Below, one piece after another: positions 46,347-58,133 of a stretch of DNA of 64,000 bases. The position numbers were made by a program, and so were the translations under genes. Where the stretch lies: NCBI GenBank assembly GCA_905221605.1, contig CAJNDS010000263.1, forward strand, positions 1 to 64,000. The letters run 5' to 3'. A model generated the notes under the pieces. The model was given only the letters and a program-made list of their open reading frames with translations, had not been told where the DNA came from and searched no databases. Source of the stretch: Symbiodinium natans. Taxonomy: Eukaryota; Sar; Dinophyceae; Suessiales; Symbiodiniaceae. Every line of letters starts with the position of its first letter. The first letter of the stretch is position 1.

Positions 46347-48208
46347 CGTGTGTGGCAGGGCCAAAGCAGGGCCAGGGTGTGTTAGTGTATGTCAGGGTGT
46401 GTTAGTGCGTACAGGCAAATCTTTGACGCTTAGGATATCGGAAGCGGCCGTCGAGCCTTCTCGCAAGCTTTGAGTAACCGTGGTTTCGTTCGGTTCGCCC
46501 CTGTTCCCTGACCAGCGTGCCAGCGTACTGGTGGCTATTCAGTTCACGGAGTCTCGGCTCCAGATGGCCTATGGCTTGCGGTACGGCTCGCGATTCTTTG
46601 CCGTTCCCAATACTTAAATGGGCTGCGGCGTTCATCTGGGCTTGAGTGGCTGGAGTCTGGGTGGTTGCAGTATAGTTGGGGTTGAACGGAGATTGGCGGC
46701 TAGGAGCAGAGTGTAGTGGTGTAGTCGCAACAAAGGCCTTTTGCGCAAATTCATCTTTTGTCTGTGGCTATGCCTTTCTGCTTTGATGCCATTCCGCTTT
46801 TCCCTTCTTGGGATTCTTTGTTGCTGTTTGGCTTTCTCTTTGTTGAACTCTTGCCCCACATGCCGAAAAGGTATTCTCTGACTCACAAGTAGCCGGAGTC
46901 ACATAGCAGTGCGCAACTGCTTAACAGCACCCGACAACACAATGTGCACCATACATGCGTCGCGTTGCCATTCCCTGAGTCCTGCTTGTGCATGTGATTT
47001 TGCGGCGGCCTGCACCTACAATCACTTCGAAGTCGGTTGTGCAACCACATATCAACCACCACCTTTGCAGAAACTTCAGTGGTCACTGATTATCACAGCG
47101 AAGCGTGCTGCTACATGGACGCATGTGTACTAGCTTTCACAAACTAAGTTTAACAAAGCCGGCAGACAACCTGAGACCCGCGAGATGGTTTTGATTAATT
47201 TCTGTAGCCAATTGGCGTTTTCGAGTGCCTTCAAAGGCAGCAAGCAACTTACCATGTTTGTTGCCGGACACCAAGATGCCGCGATCTTCAGCGGTCGGAG
47301 CACTCAAGCACCGCGAAGTTGTGAAATATGCAGCGTGCGGAGCTGTCACAAATATGTTCTTGGAGCTGTGAGAACTTTGACGAAATTACTCTGATTCTTC
47401 TGCATCTTGCAGCTGTCCATAGCACAGAAAGAAGTACTGTAACTTGCAGTCCGTACTTGGAGAGCGGAACAACGCGAACAACAGAACGCACGCCATTCTT
47501 CACGAGGAGCTCAGGCCTTGACAGCACTGCCTGCCTCATGCCGTGCAGAAGCCACCCGTAACGACCCCAACATCAACTTTGAACTTTGAAGTCGGATCGA
47601 GGGCTTAAGCAGTAGCCACATACCCCCAGGCAAGATTTGAAATCTAATGCATCCAGGTCACAGGCCAAGCGGGCGGGCATTTTATCCCGTGCCGTGCCTG
47701 TTGTGACCATCTTGGAAGGAGCTTTGCACCTTGACAGCAAACGGAGGTTGTGCAATTCCCGAAGCATGTGCAGGCCGCTGGAAATTCAGTCTGCAAAGTC
47801 GCCGAGGATTGAGCAGGGCACGCTCAACACGGCCAAAGTCACCTGTGACGACGCAGACTTTTGCCTGCATTCTGGAAGGGCCGCGGTGTGAGCTTCGTCT
47901 TCTCAAACCTTGCAATTGCTGAGCCATAAGGCCATAAGGCTATAGGACAGGGCTTCAGCCTGCGGATTTGGACTTAACGGTTTGTGTTGTGCACACTGAG
48001 GCTGGGGTTCCAACCTCAAAGGTATCCATTCAGAAAGATATGGTGACCCCTAGAGAATGTCTGGAGTGATGCGATGCCCTGCAACCGTGCTTCTTGCGCA
48101 TGCGGAAATCTGCAGTATTTCTCCATGACTTCGTCAGGGTTCCTCAAGGCTCGGGGTGACCTGTTCATGGCTTAAGGCTTGAAAGGTGCAGCCCTAGGCC
48201 ATTTGCAG

Positions 48209-48421
48209 TCACACTTCTGTGGCCAGGACTATCTCAGGGTGCTTCTGAATCGCATGTCCTTCGGTGCCTATGCGTGCATTCAGTACGACAGCTTTGTCCC
48301 AGTTCCCAATCCCTATAGCTTCTCCCTCTTTGCAGTTCGACCTGTTGTATGACCACTCCTTGAGGAAGACCGTTTCGTGAAGCTTCAAAAAGGTTCCCGG
48401 GCGCATGCCGATTGAGGACAA
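48209..48421 (-). CDS. Isolated protein-like open frame, minus strand, unidentified
   Basis: A 70-residue minus-strand frame from ATG to stop. Its amino-acid use (GTFLKLHETVFLKEWSYN, WDKAVVLNARIGTEGHA) is balanced and unlike the Arg/Ser/Ala/Pro-rich random frames around it. It would be the only minus-strand gene in the window. It may be a fragment of a processed or decayed gene. No domain was recognised and no splice partner seen. Confidence 0.25.
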   Translation of the reverse strand: MSSIGMRPGTFLKLHETVFLKEWSYNRSNCKEGEAIGIGNWDKAVVLNARIGTEGHAIQKHPEIVLATEV

Positions 48422-49860
48422 TGCTTGTTAGCTGCTACTTTGCCGTGGCCCATGAACTAGGGCCCTTGCCAGTGCTGCTGGAGGGCGTTTTTGATTCACA
48501 AGCAGGCAGAATGCTCACACTGAATCGCCCTCCAATCCTTGAGCCGTCTTGAGCCAAAGCTGAGCTGGTCGCTGGCGCAACACGTTGCGTTCACAGAGGC
48601 ATGTCAAAAGTGTCTGCCATGTCCTAGCCACTTTTTGCACTGTCCGTTGTGTGGTATTCATCACGACCGGTGCTTCCTTCTTCAACTGTCGAGTGTAGGG
48701 CAGCTCCTCTTGTGCGCTGCAGCACACTGCTTGTAGTAGCTCCCGGGGTCTGGTGGCAGCGGCCGCTTTAGGTTCTCTTGGCGTTCTCCGCAGGGTTGCA
48801 TGTTGCACAGCTAGGCACGGTCGCCTGCGAGCCTCAGGGTCTCAGGGCTTGGGGAGGCTCTGAGTTTAGCGAGTGTTAGAGACCCAGCTGGACGCTTCAA
48901 GCAAGTCATCTTGAGGCGAAAACCGTCGCGCCAGTTGAGTGGATCATGTGCGCTGCTCTGAGGCAACCTGATGGCGATGCTTTTTCACAACCTGGGACCC
49001 AGCCGCTTGTCATGAAGTGGCTTCGAGTATGGTTTTTGGTGATTTCGGTCACTTCACCACCCACCGACCCGCACAGTGACCAGTCACAGGCTGCCTCGAA
49101 GCTACCCCTCAGGCTTGCTTCAAAGCAAATAAATCTTGTTGAAACGCATCATAAGCTTCTCGGATCGGATCACGTGTTTCTTTTGGTAGGGGGTCAACCG
49201 GATTCGAGGCCAAACAGGTTCTCTGTTCAACTGGACCCCCTCCGGACGCTGTAGTTCTTGCTGTTGCACATGGTTTCTCAGTGCTGAGCCTGGGGAAGCC
49301 GCACTTCGGCACCCATTCACAGATGCAATAACGATGGCGACAAGTCAGAGACTCGTGCATTCAGGTTGTCCTCTGTGCACTCACTGGCCTTCATGGATTT
49401 GGTAGGGTGTTTGCATGGCATTCTGCTACTGGATGTGTTTGGAGATGCCTTTGCCACTTGATGAGCTGGTTGCGCAAACGCAGTTGGCCCCACGGTTGGG
49501 AGCTACACGAGTGACACCTTCAAGCATCCTCTCTGCAGGTTCGCTCTTCTTTATTTCATTTTTACCAGCCGCTCTGGTCCCAAGTCCGGCAACCAGCATC
49601 AATGGCTGGGCCAGTGAAGACAGGCCAAACGTATTTCTGGTAGAAGCGAGGGTTGCTGCAGATTCCAGTGCTGCTGCGGGAGCCAGTCAGGTTCGTGATC
49701 ACCTGGGCTTCATGTGTGGGCGAAGATACTGGCCAGGCATCATGTACGCGCCAGCGCTTCGGGGCGGACTGCAAGGTACAGTGTTTTCGCTGCCCGCGCC
49801 TATGCTCAGTGCTTGGTTTATTTATTTCGTATCCGCTATTGATGTTCATGTTGTCTGTTC
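48422..49860. other. No recognisable gene
   Basis: A 214-residue + frame (49415-50059) crosses into a repeated segment and has no domain. A sub-segment NGWASEDRPNVFLVEAR (about 49600-49650) is mildly protein-like but lacks clear splice sites. Confidence 0.4.
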
Positions 49861-50375
49861 ATGGCCACTTACGGTTGCCGGGCTTTGCGGCAATCAGGCA
49901 TTTTGGGATGAGTGTATGGCCACTTGCGGTTGTCAGGCTTTACGGCAACCAGGCCTATGGGAAGGGCGCCGTCTTCGGCCCCTACATTGTGCTGCTACAG
50001 CTTGTCCCAATGCAAAGATGGCCCACCTCATGGTGCTTTCGTTCCTGTTTCCCACCTAGCCCTTCTGGGAGTTCGTGGGTCGGCCCATGGCGAGTTTTTG
50101 GGCAATGAGGTAAGTTGCGCGATGCGACGAGCACTGTAGTACCTGACTCTCCATGGAGGTCCTCAACTGACTGCCCTATGAGTCTGGCTCATCATTGAGC
50201 TGACCATGTTTGACTCAGTTTGCCTGTACCATGCATGTGCTGGAGCAGTACCATATACTCACCCCATGCTTGCTTGGGTCTTCTTGGCCACTTGCAATTG
50301 CCAGGCTTCACGGCAACCTGGCCTGTGGCGGGGGGCGCCGTATTATCGGCCCTTCCATTCGATATGCTGCTGCTG
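49861..50375. repeat. Dispersed repeat, three related copies
   Basis: The segment GGCCACTT(A/G)CGGTTG(C/T)C(A/G)GGCTTT(G/A)CGGCAA is present at 49862-49900 and 49917-49955 and again, diverged, at 50286-50325. The last two copies continue into GGGCGCCGT...CGGCCC..CATT. This is local duplication without coding content. Confidence 0.75.
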
Positions 50376-50802
50376 TTTTTCAATTTTCTTCTTTGGTGGG
50401 TACATTGGGCTTCCTCAACGTTATGGCCCCTGACGATGTATACCTGCCGCTGAGGTATTCTTGGGATTGCTCTGATTCTCTGATGGTTCTCCTTCCTCGT
50501 GGGGTGCTTCTGCTAGCTTTTTCTCATGGAGGCTGCCGTTTTGGCCACGCTTGCTCTTTGGGCAGGACGACAGAGCGATGTGCCAATGTGTCTGTCAGCG
50601 GTGGCCTACACTGCCCACAGCAGTGGTTCCAGAGTAGTTGGCAGTGAGCATGGCAGCTTGTTGTGGACTCCGTCTCACTTGAAATTGGCCTCTGGAGTGC
50701 ATTTGGTCAAGACCTGATGCTCTAGTGGACTCTGATTCCATCTCTCCATGGAGGTCCTCAACTGACTGCTTTTCACGAGTGAGGTCCATCATTGAGCTGA
50801 CG
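50149..50802. repeat. Pair of direct repeats of about 55 bp bracketing 540 bp
   Basis: CTCCATGGAGGTCCTCAACTGACTG followed 10-20 bases later by TCATTGAGCTGAC occurs at 50149-50204 and at 50745-50802. The intervening DNA has no recognised gene. Confidence 0.75.
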
Positions 50803-52864
50803 GCTCAGTGGTGAGTTTGTGCAGTGTACAGGGCTTTTGCAGCACTTGTCTCGGGGTTGCCGTTTCCGGCCCCCTGCCCAAGGCAGAGTGGCGTGATGTG
50901 TTTTGCTTATTTCGTTTGACGATTCATTCATTCACTGTTCAGTTGAGCTGTCATGGTCTACTCCCTAGTTAGTAAGTGCGAGAACGCTAGGCTGGGCGAC
51001 TGTGAGCGCTGGAGACCCTGTACTGCGCAGTTTTTTGAACTTCGGTTCCTGTGCAGTTGCCTTGCATGTTCATACCCGAAGCTGTTAACCGCCGCCACTG
51101 AGCGGCCGTGCCACTTTGGTGTTGAGCTACAGCTAGCTAGTAGGTCAGACCAGACCGCTGCGGAATCGAGCGAGTGAGTGAAGCGCATCATGCGAGCATT
51201 GTGTTTGCAAACGGGGGGGGGGGGTGGGGGGAAGACTGTGCCTCCCCCAACCACCCCGCTGATAAACATATAGTTGAGTTCTTCTATCTTTCCTTTTACA
51301 AGTAGAGGGTCAAGGTTTTTTCTTCTGAAAGTATATCGAAAGTAGAGTTTTGCCTGTTTGAAATTTGAGATTCGTCCTCGTGAACAATAGAGAAAAAAGA
51401 TGTCTGTTCTGGTAAAATATGGATCCCACCAAAGCAAAGCCGCGAGCAAAACGGGGGGGAGCAAAACAATACTGCACCCGGAAAAATGGGTTGATGAGGT
51501 TCGGTGGCCCGAGACAGTCCCCGCAACAGGGTACCTTTTTGGATCCCTATCAATTTGCTGTTGATCCCTCACCCTTCGGGTTCAGGCTGCCGGGTGTTGG
51601 TCAGGTTGTTGTTGGAGATGTAGCGGTCCCAGTCAGACAACAGCCGTGGCCTTCCTTGCTTTTGCTCAGGTACATTGGTGGACACCGCCCGTCATGAGTT
51701 CGAATCGTTGCGGCAGTCGCTGCCATCGCATGGTTAGTTGCGAGAGTGCTGGAGCAGATGGCTGGCCGGGTTCGGCAAGTGTACCGTGAATGTTGCCATT
51801 TGCATGCAGGTTTCTGACAGCCCGAGTTGGAACATTTCAGAGCTTCACAGCTTTACCAGGTTTTACCAGCACGTCTCGGCGCTAAGAGTGTCCGGTGTTT
51901 AATGGCCACCCTGCCGTGAAGAGAACCAAGCCTTGGGTAGGGGCTGCGAAGAAGGGGTTCACATGTCTAGGGTTCAAGACTTTCGGGCCTTGAGCCTGAC
52001 ATCTGGATATAAACCTCTGAAGACCCGTGTAGACCTCCATCCCCCTGCCATCTCATGTCGGCGACGATCATGATCATGCACATGCGCATCAATGCCGACA
52101 TTGGTATTCAACTAGTATTTGTGCCGGGTGCCGCCCCAAGGCTTTCTGTCTCACGAGACCCCAGAACATCACAGGGAGCAAGGATCGCAGCAGAGAGACC
52201 GGACGCATGTGGGCAGAGCCTGAAGGAGTCCGTGTTCTGCTGATTTCCAATCGCTACCATCGCACGTGTCATCTTCGCCTCTTGCGCAGCCTCAGTCTTT
52301 TCGAAATCCCAACCCCGTCCCTATGGTTCGCAGATGTTCCTGGATGTTCGTGGTAGTTTGGGGAAAGTCGAATGCTCAGGATGGACTTGGGACTCAGTTT
52401 TTTGGTTTGGTAGGTTAGAGCCGTTTAGGGCCAGTCAAGTTCAGGATGGTTGCACGCTTGTTGGCCCCTTGCTGTGGTTCGGAGATCTGGGTATTGTGCC
52501 GGTGTACTCCCGGCAGCGCAAGCTGCGAAGACGTGAGCTTTCTCAGCTTACAATCCGTATCCAGGTAAGCAGTGGCAAAGCGGGTCGGCAAATCTTCCAC
52601 AACAGATGCTTTTGTCGGAAGCGGCCCGCAATTTATTGAAGCTGCACACCTAGCACTTGAGCTGCACACCTAGCACTTGCCGTGAACATGTGACGCCGCA
52701 GACAGCGCCATCATCCTGCATGCGGCATCCGCAACTTGCGAGTCGTACAGTGTTGGGGGGTGGTTTTGGCTAACGCCCCTCATTGCGGCTCAGGGTATTT
52801 CAGGCGTTTGTGGGGGGGGGGGGTGGGGTGGGGTAATAATGTCCATTCATGTATGGCGACCCTG
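50803..52864. other. No recognisable gene
   Basis: Ordinary-composition DNA with a G-rich/C-rich pair at 51212-51262, an AT-richer patch at 51263-51420, a 21-bp tandem duplication at 52638-52680 (GAGCTGCACACCTAGCACTT) and G runs near 52811-52834. Confidence 0.45.
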
Positions 52865-53100
52865 CCCAGATTCATCGGTGTTTACAGCGTTTTTGCCAAG
52901 GATGTTTGACGTTTATGGAACAAGACACGCAGCTACCAGCGTTCATGCCCTTGGCGAAGATGCCCCAAACACTGGTATTTACAGCATTTTTCCTTCTCTA
53001 TACAACACATTATGGAACAAGACATGCGATCACAAGTGTTCGTGCCTTTGGCGAAGATGCCACAACACTGGTATTTGCAGCATTTTTCGCCTCTCTGTAC
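52865..53100. repeat. 97-bp direct repeat, about 2.4 diverged copies
   Basis: TTATGGAACAAGACA recurs at 52913 and 53010, followed in each by GCGTTCATGCC(C/T)TTGGCGAAGATGCC-like sequence and GGTATTTACAGCATTTTT. A partial earlier copy starts at about 52870. Frames stay open, but each unit translates differently. Confidence 0.8.
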
Positions 53101-53882
53101 ACATTTTGCCCCTTTGTACAACACAAGCACAAGAAAGCTGTGCGAAGTGTCTTCGCCCGAAAACAGCGTTCAAAAAGCAAGCACTGTTTTGGGTGCGACT
53201 CTCGCGTCTCGAAAACATCGCTGTGCGCAGTGTTTTCGCGCGAGAGAACACCGATCCCATGGCGGCAGTGGTGATTTTGAGGATAGACAAACACGTCCAG
53301 CGAATGCGACGCACAAAAACCCTCGAGTTTTGCACGTTTTCCGATGTCCAACGCTGAAATGACACGCGCAACACACGCGGGGCCACAAGGAGGGCGGTAC
53401 CTGGTTTTGGGCATGTGTGTCAAGGGCCAACGAGGAAATCTGTTGAGAGGGAACACCATCATTGTGGGGCTTGGCGGTTGCCAAGGGCGTTCCGCTTGTG
53501 GGTGCGATGTTGACCAGTTTGGTTTGGATGCGCTCAGCCTCGCAACCCTGGTTCCATGCACATGGTGCGGTGATCTGGACACAGGCTGCGTGGTCTTTGA
53601 CTCCGAGGTCCCAAGGTCTGGGTGAAACAAGGGTGGTTGCTGCACAAATCAAGCTCAAAGCTCAATTCCGTTCCGCAAGAGGCCTTTTCATGATGAGCTA
53701 CGGTACTGCAGAAGCTTTGTCGCAAATGAGACCCAGGTCTTGTGCTACAGACGACGGTTGCACGACCTACTTAAGATTTGGGGTTTGGAGTTGACAGGAC
53801 GGGTTCAAAACGTTTTTGGGGTTGTTAGCGCTTTTGGGGTTGATTGCTTGTGATTATGGGAATGTCGGCGGATGCATGCTAT

Positions 53883-54953
53883 GCGCCTTGCCTCGACTGG
53901 GCACAAGCTTGTCCTTCGCCAAGAACACCGCAGAAGGGTGGCAACATGTAAAGTGACATGCCGTTCATGTCCTTTCCGCCACAACACGCCATGAGCCAAC
54001 AAGCTGAATTTGCTAAGCCATGAAGCCATATGCTTTACCTGCTTGACCGAAGTCGTCACCCGGGCGGTTCGGAATTCTTCTCCACACTCGGGAGTGCGGC
54101 CCGAAGTTTAAGAGCAGCTGTTGGGACACTTGGGGCTTCAAGATGGTTCTGGCGCTTTGCTTAGGCAAGCAATCCCAGACTCGAAGAATGCTCCCAATTG
54201 GAAGGGTGACATCATCTGGTTCACTGAGCGGGAGCACCAGTGGCTTAGAATTTCGCCCAGAATACGCTTGAAGCTTGAGGCAGAGTGCGGGGTCTGGAGG
54301 AGCTGCATCAAATTTTTTCATCCCCGGTGGGAGTTCGTTGGCGGCTTCGGAGCCATGGGTTACACGCTCTAAGTACACCGCAGCTCCAAGACCTCCATGT
54401 AACTCTGCACGCCTTCAATGCCAAATATGGCCGCATGTCCGTCACGCAGCTCACTCCCGGCTAATGCCCAAGGACTCCTGCTGAGCTTAGCTGCGTATCC
54501 AGTTATGACACATCATGACGCGAATACCATCTGTCACATGCAAGAAGTTTCAGAACAATGTTGGATCCTGCATCGGGTGAGCAGCACTGGCGAGCGGCAT
54601 TGTGAAGGCACTGCTTGATTGCTTGAGATGATGGCTTAGATGAGATTGAGGACCAGCGTTCATAGTCATATGGCACGAAGAACTTAAAACAGACGTCGCC
54701 TCCCTAGATTCGTTGAAGCTCTTTTTGCACTGTTGAAATCAGTTCACGTTCGCATGCGCCCAGCTCAACCTTTGCCCAAGTTCATGCGTAGAGCTCACAC
54801 GGTCCATGGCGTATGTGAGGACAGGCAACGCACGTCCGGTCTGGGATCGGGAAGGTCTAGATTGCACCGGGTTCGGAAACAGAGGCTGAACAAAGGACAT
54901 ACAGAGAAGCCCATAGCTCCAAATGACAAGCGCATGTAGCCTTGCAGTGCTAC
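53883..54953. repeat. Tandem segmental duplication, copy 1 (uninterrupted)
   Basis: A 1071-bp unit whose sequence restarts at 54954 (offset 1071 over the first about 260 bp). Its second half, 54373-54950, recurs at 58588-59168: from 54401 to 54948 it matches at a constant offset of 4220 with no indel and roughly ten substitutions by eye, about 98% identity. The first half contains the octamer CAAGATGG once, at 54139-54146. No gene was recognised; the short frames are shared by both copies. Confidence 0.9.
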
Positions 54954-55232
54954 GCGCCTTGCCTCGACTGGGCACAAGCTTGTCCTTCGCCAAGAACACC
55001 GCAGAAGGGTGGCAACATGTAAAGTGACATGCCGTTCATGTCCTTTCCGCCACAACACGCCATGAGCCAACAAGCTGAATTTGCTAAAACCATGAAGCCA
55101 TATGCTTTACCTGCTTGAGCTGAACTTGGGCCCCGAAGTCGTCACCCGGGCGGTTCAGAATTCTTCTCCACACTCGGGAGTGCGGCCCGAAGTTCAAGAG
55201 CAGCTGTTGGGACACTTGGGGTCTCAAGATGG
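54954..55232. repeat. Tandem duplication, copy 2, left part
   Basis: Matches 53883-54146, including the HindIII-site segment GGGCACAAGCTTGTCC, with one 15-bp insertion near 55120. It ends exactly in CAAGATGG (55225-55232), where the match to copy 1 is interrupted by the 2.9-kb insertion. Confidence 0.9.
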
Positions 55233-55239
55233 CAGATAG

Positions 55240-55915
55240 CGCAGACGCAAGTTAGTTTCTGCATAGAAAACAAACTTTGGTCTACGGGGTAAGTTAGTTT
55301 CTGCATAAAAACGAACTTTGGACAACGGGGTTCTGGGTTAGTTTATGCATAGAAACGGTCTACGGGGCAAGTTAGTTCCTGCAAAGAAAACAAACTTTGG
55401 ACAAGGGGGTTTCTGGATTTGTTTATCCAGAGAAAAGCAAACTCTGGGGGGAGGATTTTTATTCTTTTTTTTTGGGGGGGGGGGGGGGGGGGAAACTAGT
55501 TAACTTGCCCGGCCAAACTTTGTTTCTCCAGAGAAAAACAAACTTGGAGGGGGGAGGGGCAAAGTTTGTTTGTCCAGAGAAAAACAAACTCTGGGGGACG
55601 GTTTTTTCTTTGGGGGGGGGGGAGCGGAAACTAACTAACTTGCTCGGCCAAAGTTTGTTGTTTCTTTCTTCCGAGAAAAAGCAAACTCGGGGGGGGGGGG
55701 AGACGAAGTTGTTTTTTCCAAAAAAAAACCAACTTGGGGGAGGGTTTTTTCTTTGGGTGGGCAGGGGGGGGGGGGGGGGGTGGGGTGAACCAACTATCTC
55801 GCCCGGCCAAAAGTTTGTTTCTCCAAAGAAAAACCAACCCCCCCCCCCCCCCCCCCAAAGTTTGTTTTCTCTGGACAAACAAACACTGGTTAGTTAGTTG
55901 TCCCCCCCCCCCCCC
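55240..55915. repeat. Left array of hairpin-forming units (forward orientation)
   Basis: Degenerate copies of AACTAACTTGCCCGGCC, AAAGTTTGTTT and CTCCAGAGAAAA followed by AACAAACTTTGG and a long G run. AAAGTTTGTTT/AAACAAACTTT is an inverted repeat, so every unit can fold into a hairpin. The first 150 bp are a simpler form (TTAGTTTCTGCATAGAAAAC, about 40-45 bp period). The last unit, at 55850-55910, is inverted with a C run. Confidence 0.85.
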
Positions 55916-57090
55916 TTCCCCCCAAACCCTGACAACCTTCAGAGAAATGGGGACTTATTCTAAATCCCACCTTCCCCCCTCTTCCCCCCTCGAATCTGCT
56001 TATCGTTTTTGTGTTCATTTCGTTCTTCGCAAACCAGAGAAGTGGAGACTAATTCTAAATTCCACTCCCCCCCTCGAATCTGTTTGTCGTTTTTGTGTTC
56101 ATTTCGTTCTTCGACAACCAGAGAAGACTTATTCTTCCAAAACCAGAGAAGTGGAGACTTGTTCTAAATTCCAACCCCCCACCGAATCTGATTTTCGTTT
56201 TTGTTCGACAACCAGAGAAGTGGAGACTTATTCTAAACCCCCCCTCCCTCGAATCTGATTTTCGTTCTTGTGTTCATTTCATTCTTCGAAAACCAGACAC
56301 GTGGAGAGTTGTTCTACATTCCACCCCCCCTCCCTCGAATCTGATTTTCATTGTTCTGTTTTGTGTTCACCTGTATTTCATTCCTCGAAGCCAGAGAACT
56401 GAGAAGTGGAGACTTATTCTAAATTCTACCCCCTCGAATCTGATTCTCGTTTTTGTGTTCATTCTTCGATAATCAGAATCAGAATCGTGTGTTCATTTCA
56501 TTTTTCGAAAGCCAGAGAAGTGGAGACTTATTCTAAACCCCCCCTCCCTCGAATCTGATTTTCGTTTTTGTGTTCATTTCATTCTTCGACAACCAGAGAA
56601 GTGGAGACTTATAAAAAATCCCCCCCTCGAATCTGATTTTCGTTTTGCTGTTCATTTCATTCTTCGAAAACCAGACGAGTGGAGAATTATTCTAGATTCC
56701 ACCGCCCCCCTCGAATCTGATTTTCATTGTTGTGTTTTGTGTTCACCTGTGTTTCATTCCTCGAAAACCAGAGAACGGAGAAGTGGAGACCTTTCTAAAT
56801 TCCACCCCCCCTCGAATCTGATGTTCGTTTTTGTGTTCTTTGTTCGATAATCAGAGTCGTGTGTGCACTTCATTTTTCGAAAGCCAGAGAAGTGGAGACT
56901 TATTCTACATTCCACCCCCTCGAATCTGTTTGTCGTTTTTGTGTTCATTTCGTTCTTCGAAAGCCAGAGAAGTGGAGACCTATTCTAAATTCCACCCTCC
57001 GCTCCAATCTGATGTCCGTTTTTGTGTTCATTATTCGAGAATCAGAGTTGTGTGTGCATGTCATTCTTCGAAAGTTAGCTATTTCGCCCC
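55916..57090. repeat. Central array, about 12 units around TCGAATCTGATTTTCG
   Basis: Units of about 67-115 bp carry CCAGAGAAGTGGAGACTTATTC, a C-rich spacer, CTCGAATCTGATTTTCGTTTTTGTG and TTCATTTCATTCTTCG. Starts are at about 55990, 56071, 56182, 56249, 56335, 56434, 56549, 56630, 56712, 56810, 56920 and 57003. Variation is mostly in C-run length and short deletions. No coding meaning. Confidence 0.9.
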
Positions 57091-58020
57091 CTGTCCTCCC
57101 CCCAGCAAACGTTTGTTTTCTCTGGCTCAACTAACTCGAGCCATGTTGCAAACGTTTGTTTTTGCTGGGCCCTCAAACTCTGGAAGGACGAGACAACAAA
57201 CTTAGCGGGAGGGTGTGGGGGGAGGGGGGGGGGGGTCAACAGAATTTGACTCGTCCGGCCAGAGTTTGTTTGTCCAGAGAAAACAAACTTTGGGGAGGGG
57301 CGGGGACAACTAACTAACTCGTCCGGCCAGAGTTTGTTTGTCCAGAGAAAACAAACTTGGTTTTATTTTCTGAGCCGGGCGAGTTAGTTTGTTTCCCCTC
57401 CCCCCCCCCCCGCCCCAAAGAAAAAAACCTCCCCAAAGTTTGTTTTTCTTTTGGAACAAAGTTTGTTTTGCTCTGGAGAAACAAACTTTGGCCGGGCGAG
57501 TTAGTTAGTTTCCGCTCCCCCCGCCCCAAAGAAAAACCTCCCCCAAAGTTTGTTTTTCTCTGGAAAAACAAACTTTGCCCCCCCCCCCCCCCCCCGGCCA
57601 AAGTTTGTTTTTCTCTGGAGAAACAAACTTTGGCCGGGCGAGTTAGTTAGTTTTCCCCCCCCCCCCCCCCCCAAGAAAAAACTCTCCCCCAAAGTTTGTT
57701 CTTCTCTGAAAAACAAACTTTGCCCTCCCCCCAAGTTTTGTTTTTCTCTGGAGAAACAAGCTTTGGCCGGGCAAGTTAGTTAGTTTTCCCCCCCCCCCCC
57801 CCCGGAGAGAAAAACCCTCCCCCAAGGTTTGTTTTTCTTTTTGGAAAAACAAACTTTGCCCCCGCCCCCCCCGCCCAAAGTTTGTTTTTCTCTGGAGAAA
57901 CAAACTTTGGACGGGCAAGTTAGTTAGTTTCTCCCCCCCCAACCCCCCCCCCGCCCCTCCCCAGGTTTTTTTTCTAAACAACCAAACTTTGGCAAAACGA
58001 GGTAGGTAGTTCCCCCCCCC
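57091..58020. repeat. Right array: forward units, then inverted units
   Basis: 57190-57360 holds units in the same orientation as the left array (ACTAACTCGTCCGGCC, AGAGTTTGTTTGTCC). From about 57365 to 58015 the units are the reverse complement (TTTGGCCGGGCGAGTTAGTT with C runs). Orientation therefore flips at about 57360, making a roughly 1.2-kb imperfect palindrome in addition to the per-unit hairpins. Confidence 0.85.
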
Positions 58021-58133
58021 TCACCCGGGTCAGCAAGGGTCTAGTTTAAAGAATAGTTTAAACTCCTGGAAGAAACTTTCACACTAATAGTTTAAACCAT
58101 AGAATAAACTAGCTTTAGCCTCCGCCTATTCTC

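Larger units (their letters stand above)
44476..48208. other. Gene-poor region
   Basis: No confident exon in 3.7 kb. One coding-like + frame at about 45350-45486 (GGWGKNINDTDSHVRDLL, ending in a stop) lacks a clear acceptor. Contains the 45584 poly-C run, a G run near 45736-45748 and the CAGTGT microsatellite. Confidence 0.45.

Noticed and set aside
55397-57783. Frames up to 174 residues inside the 2.9-kb insertion
   Set aside because: Repeat translations (Gly/Pro/Phe/Lys-rich) that change with homopolymer length; no transposase motif.
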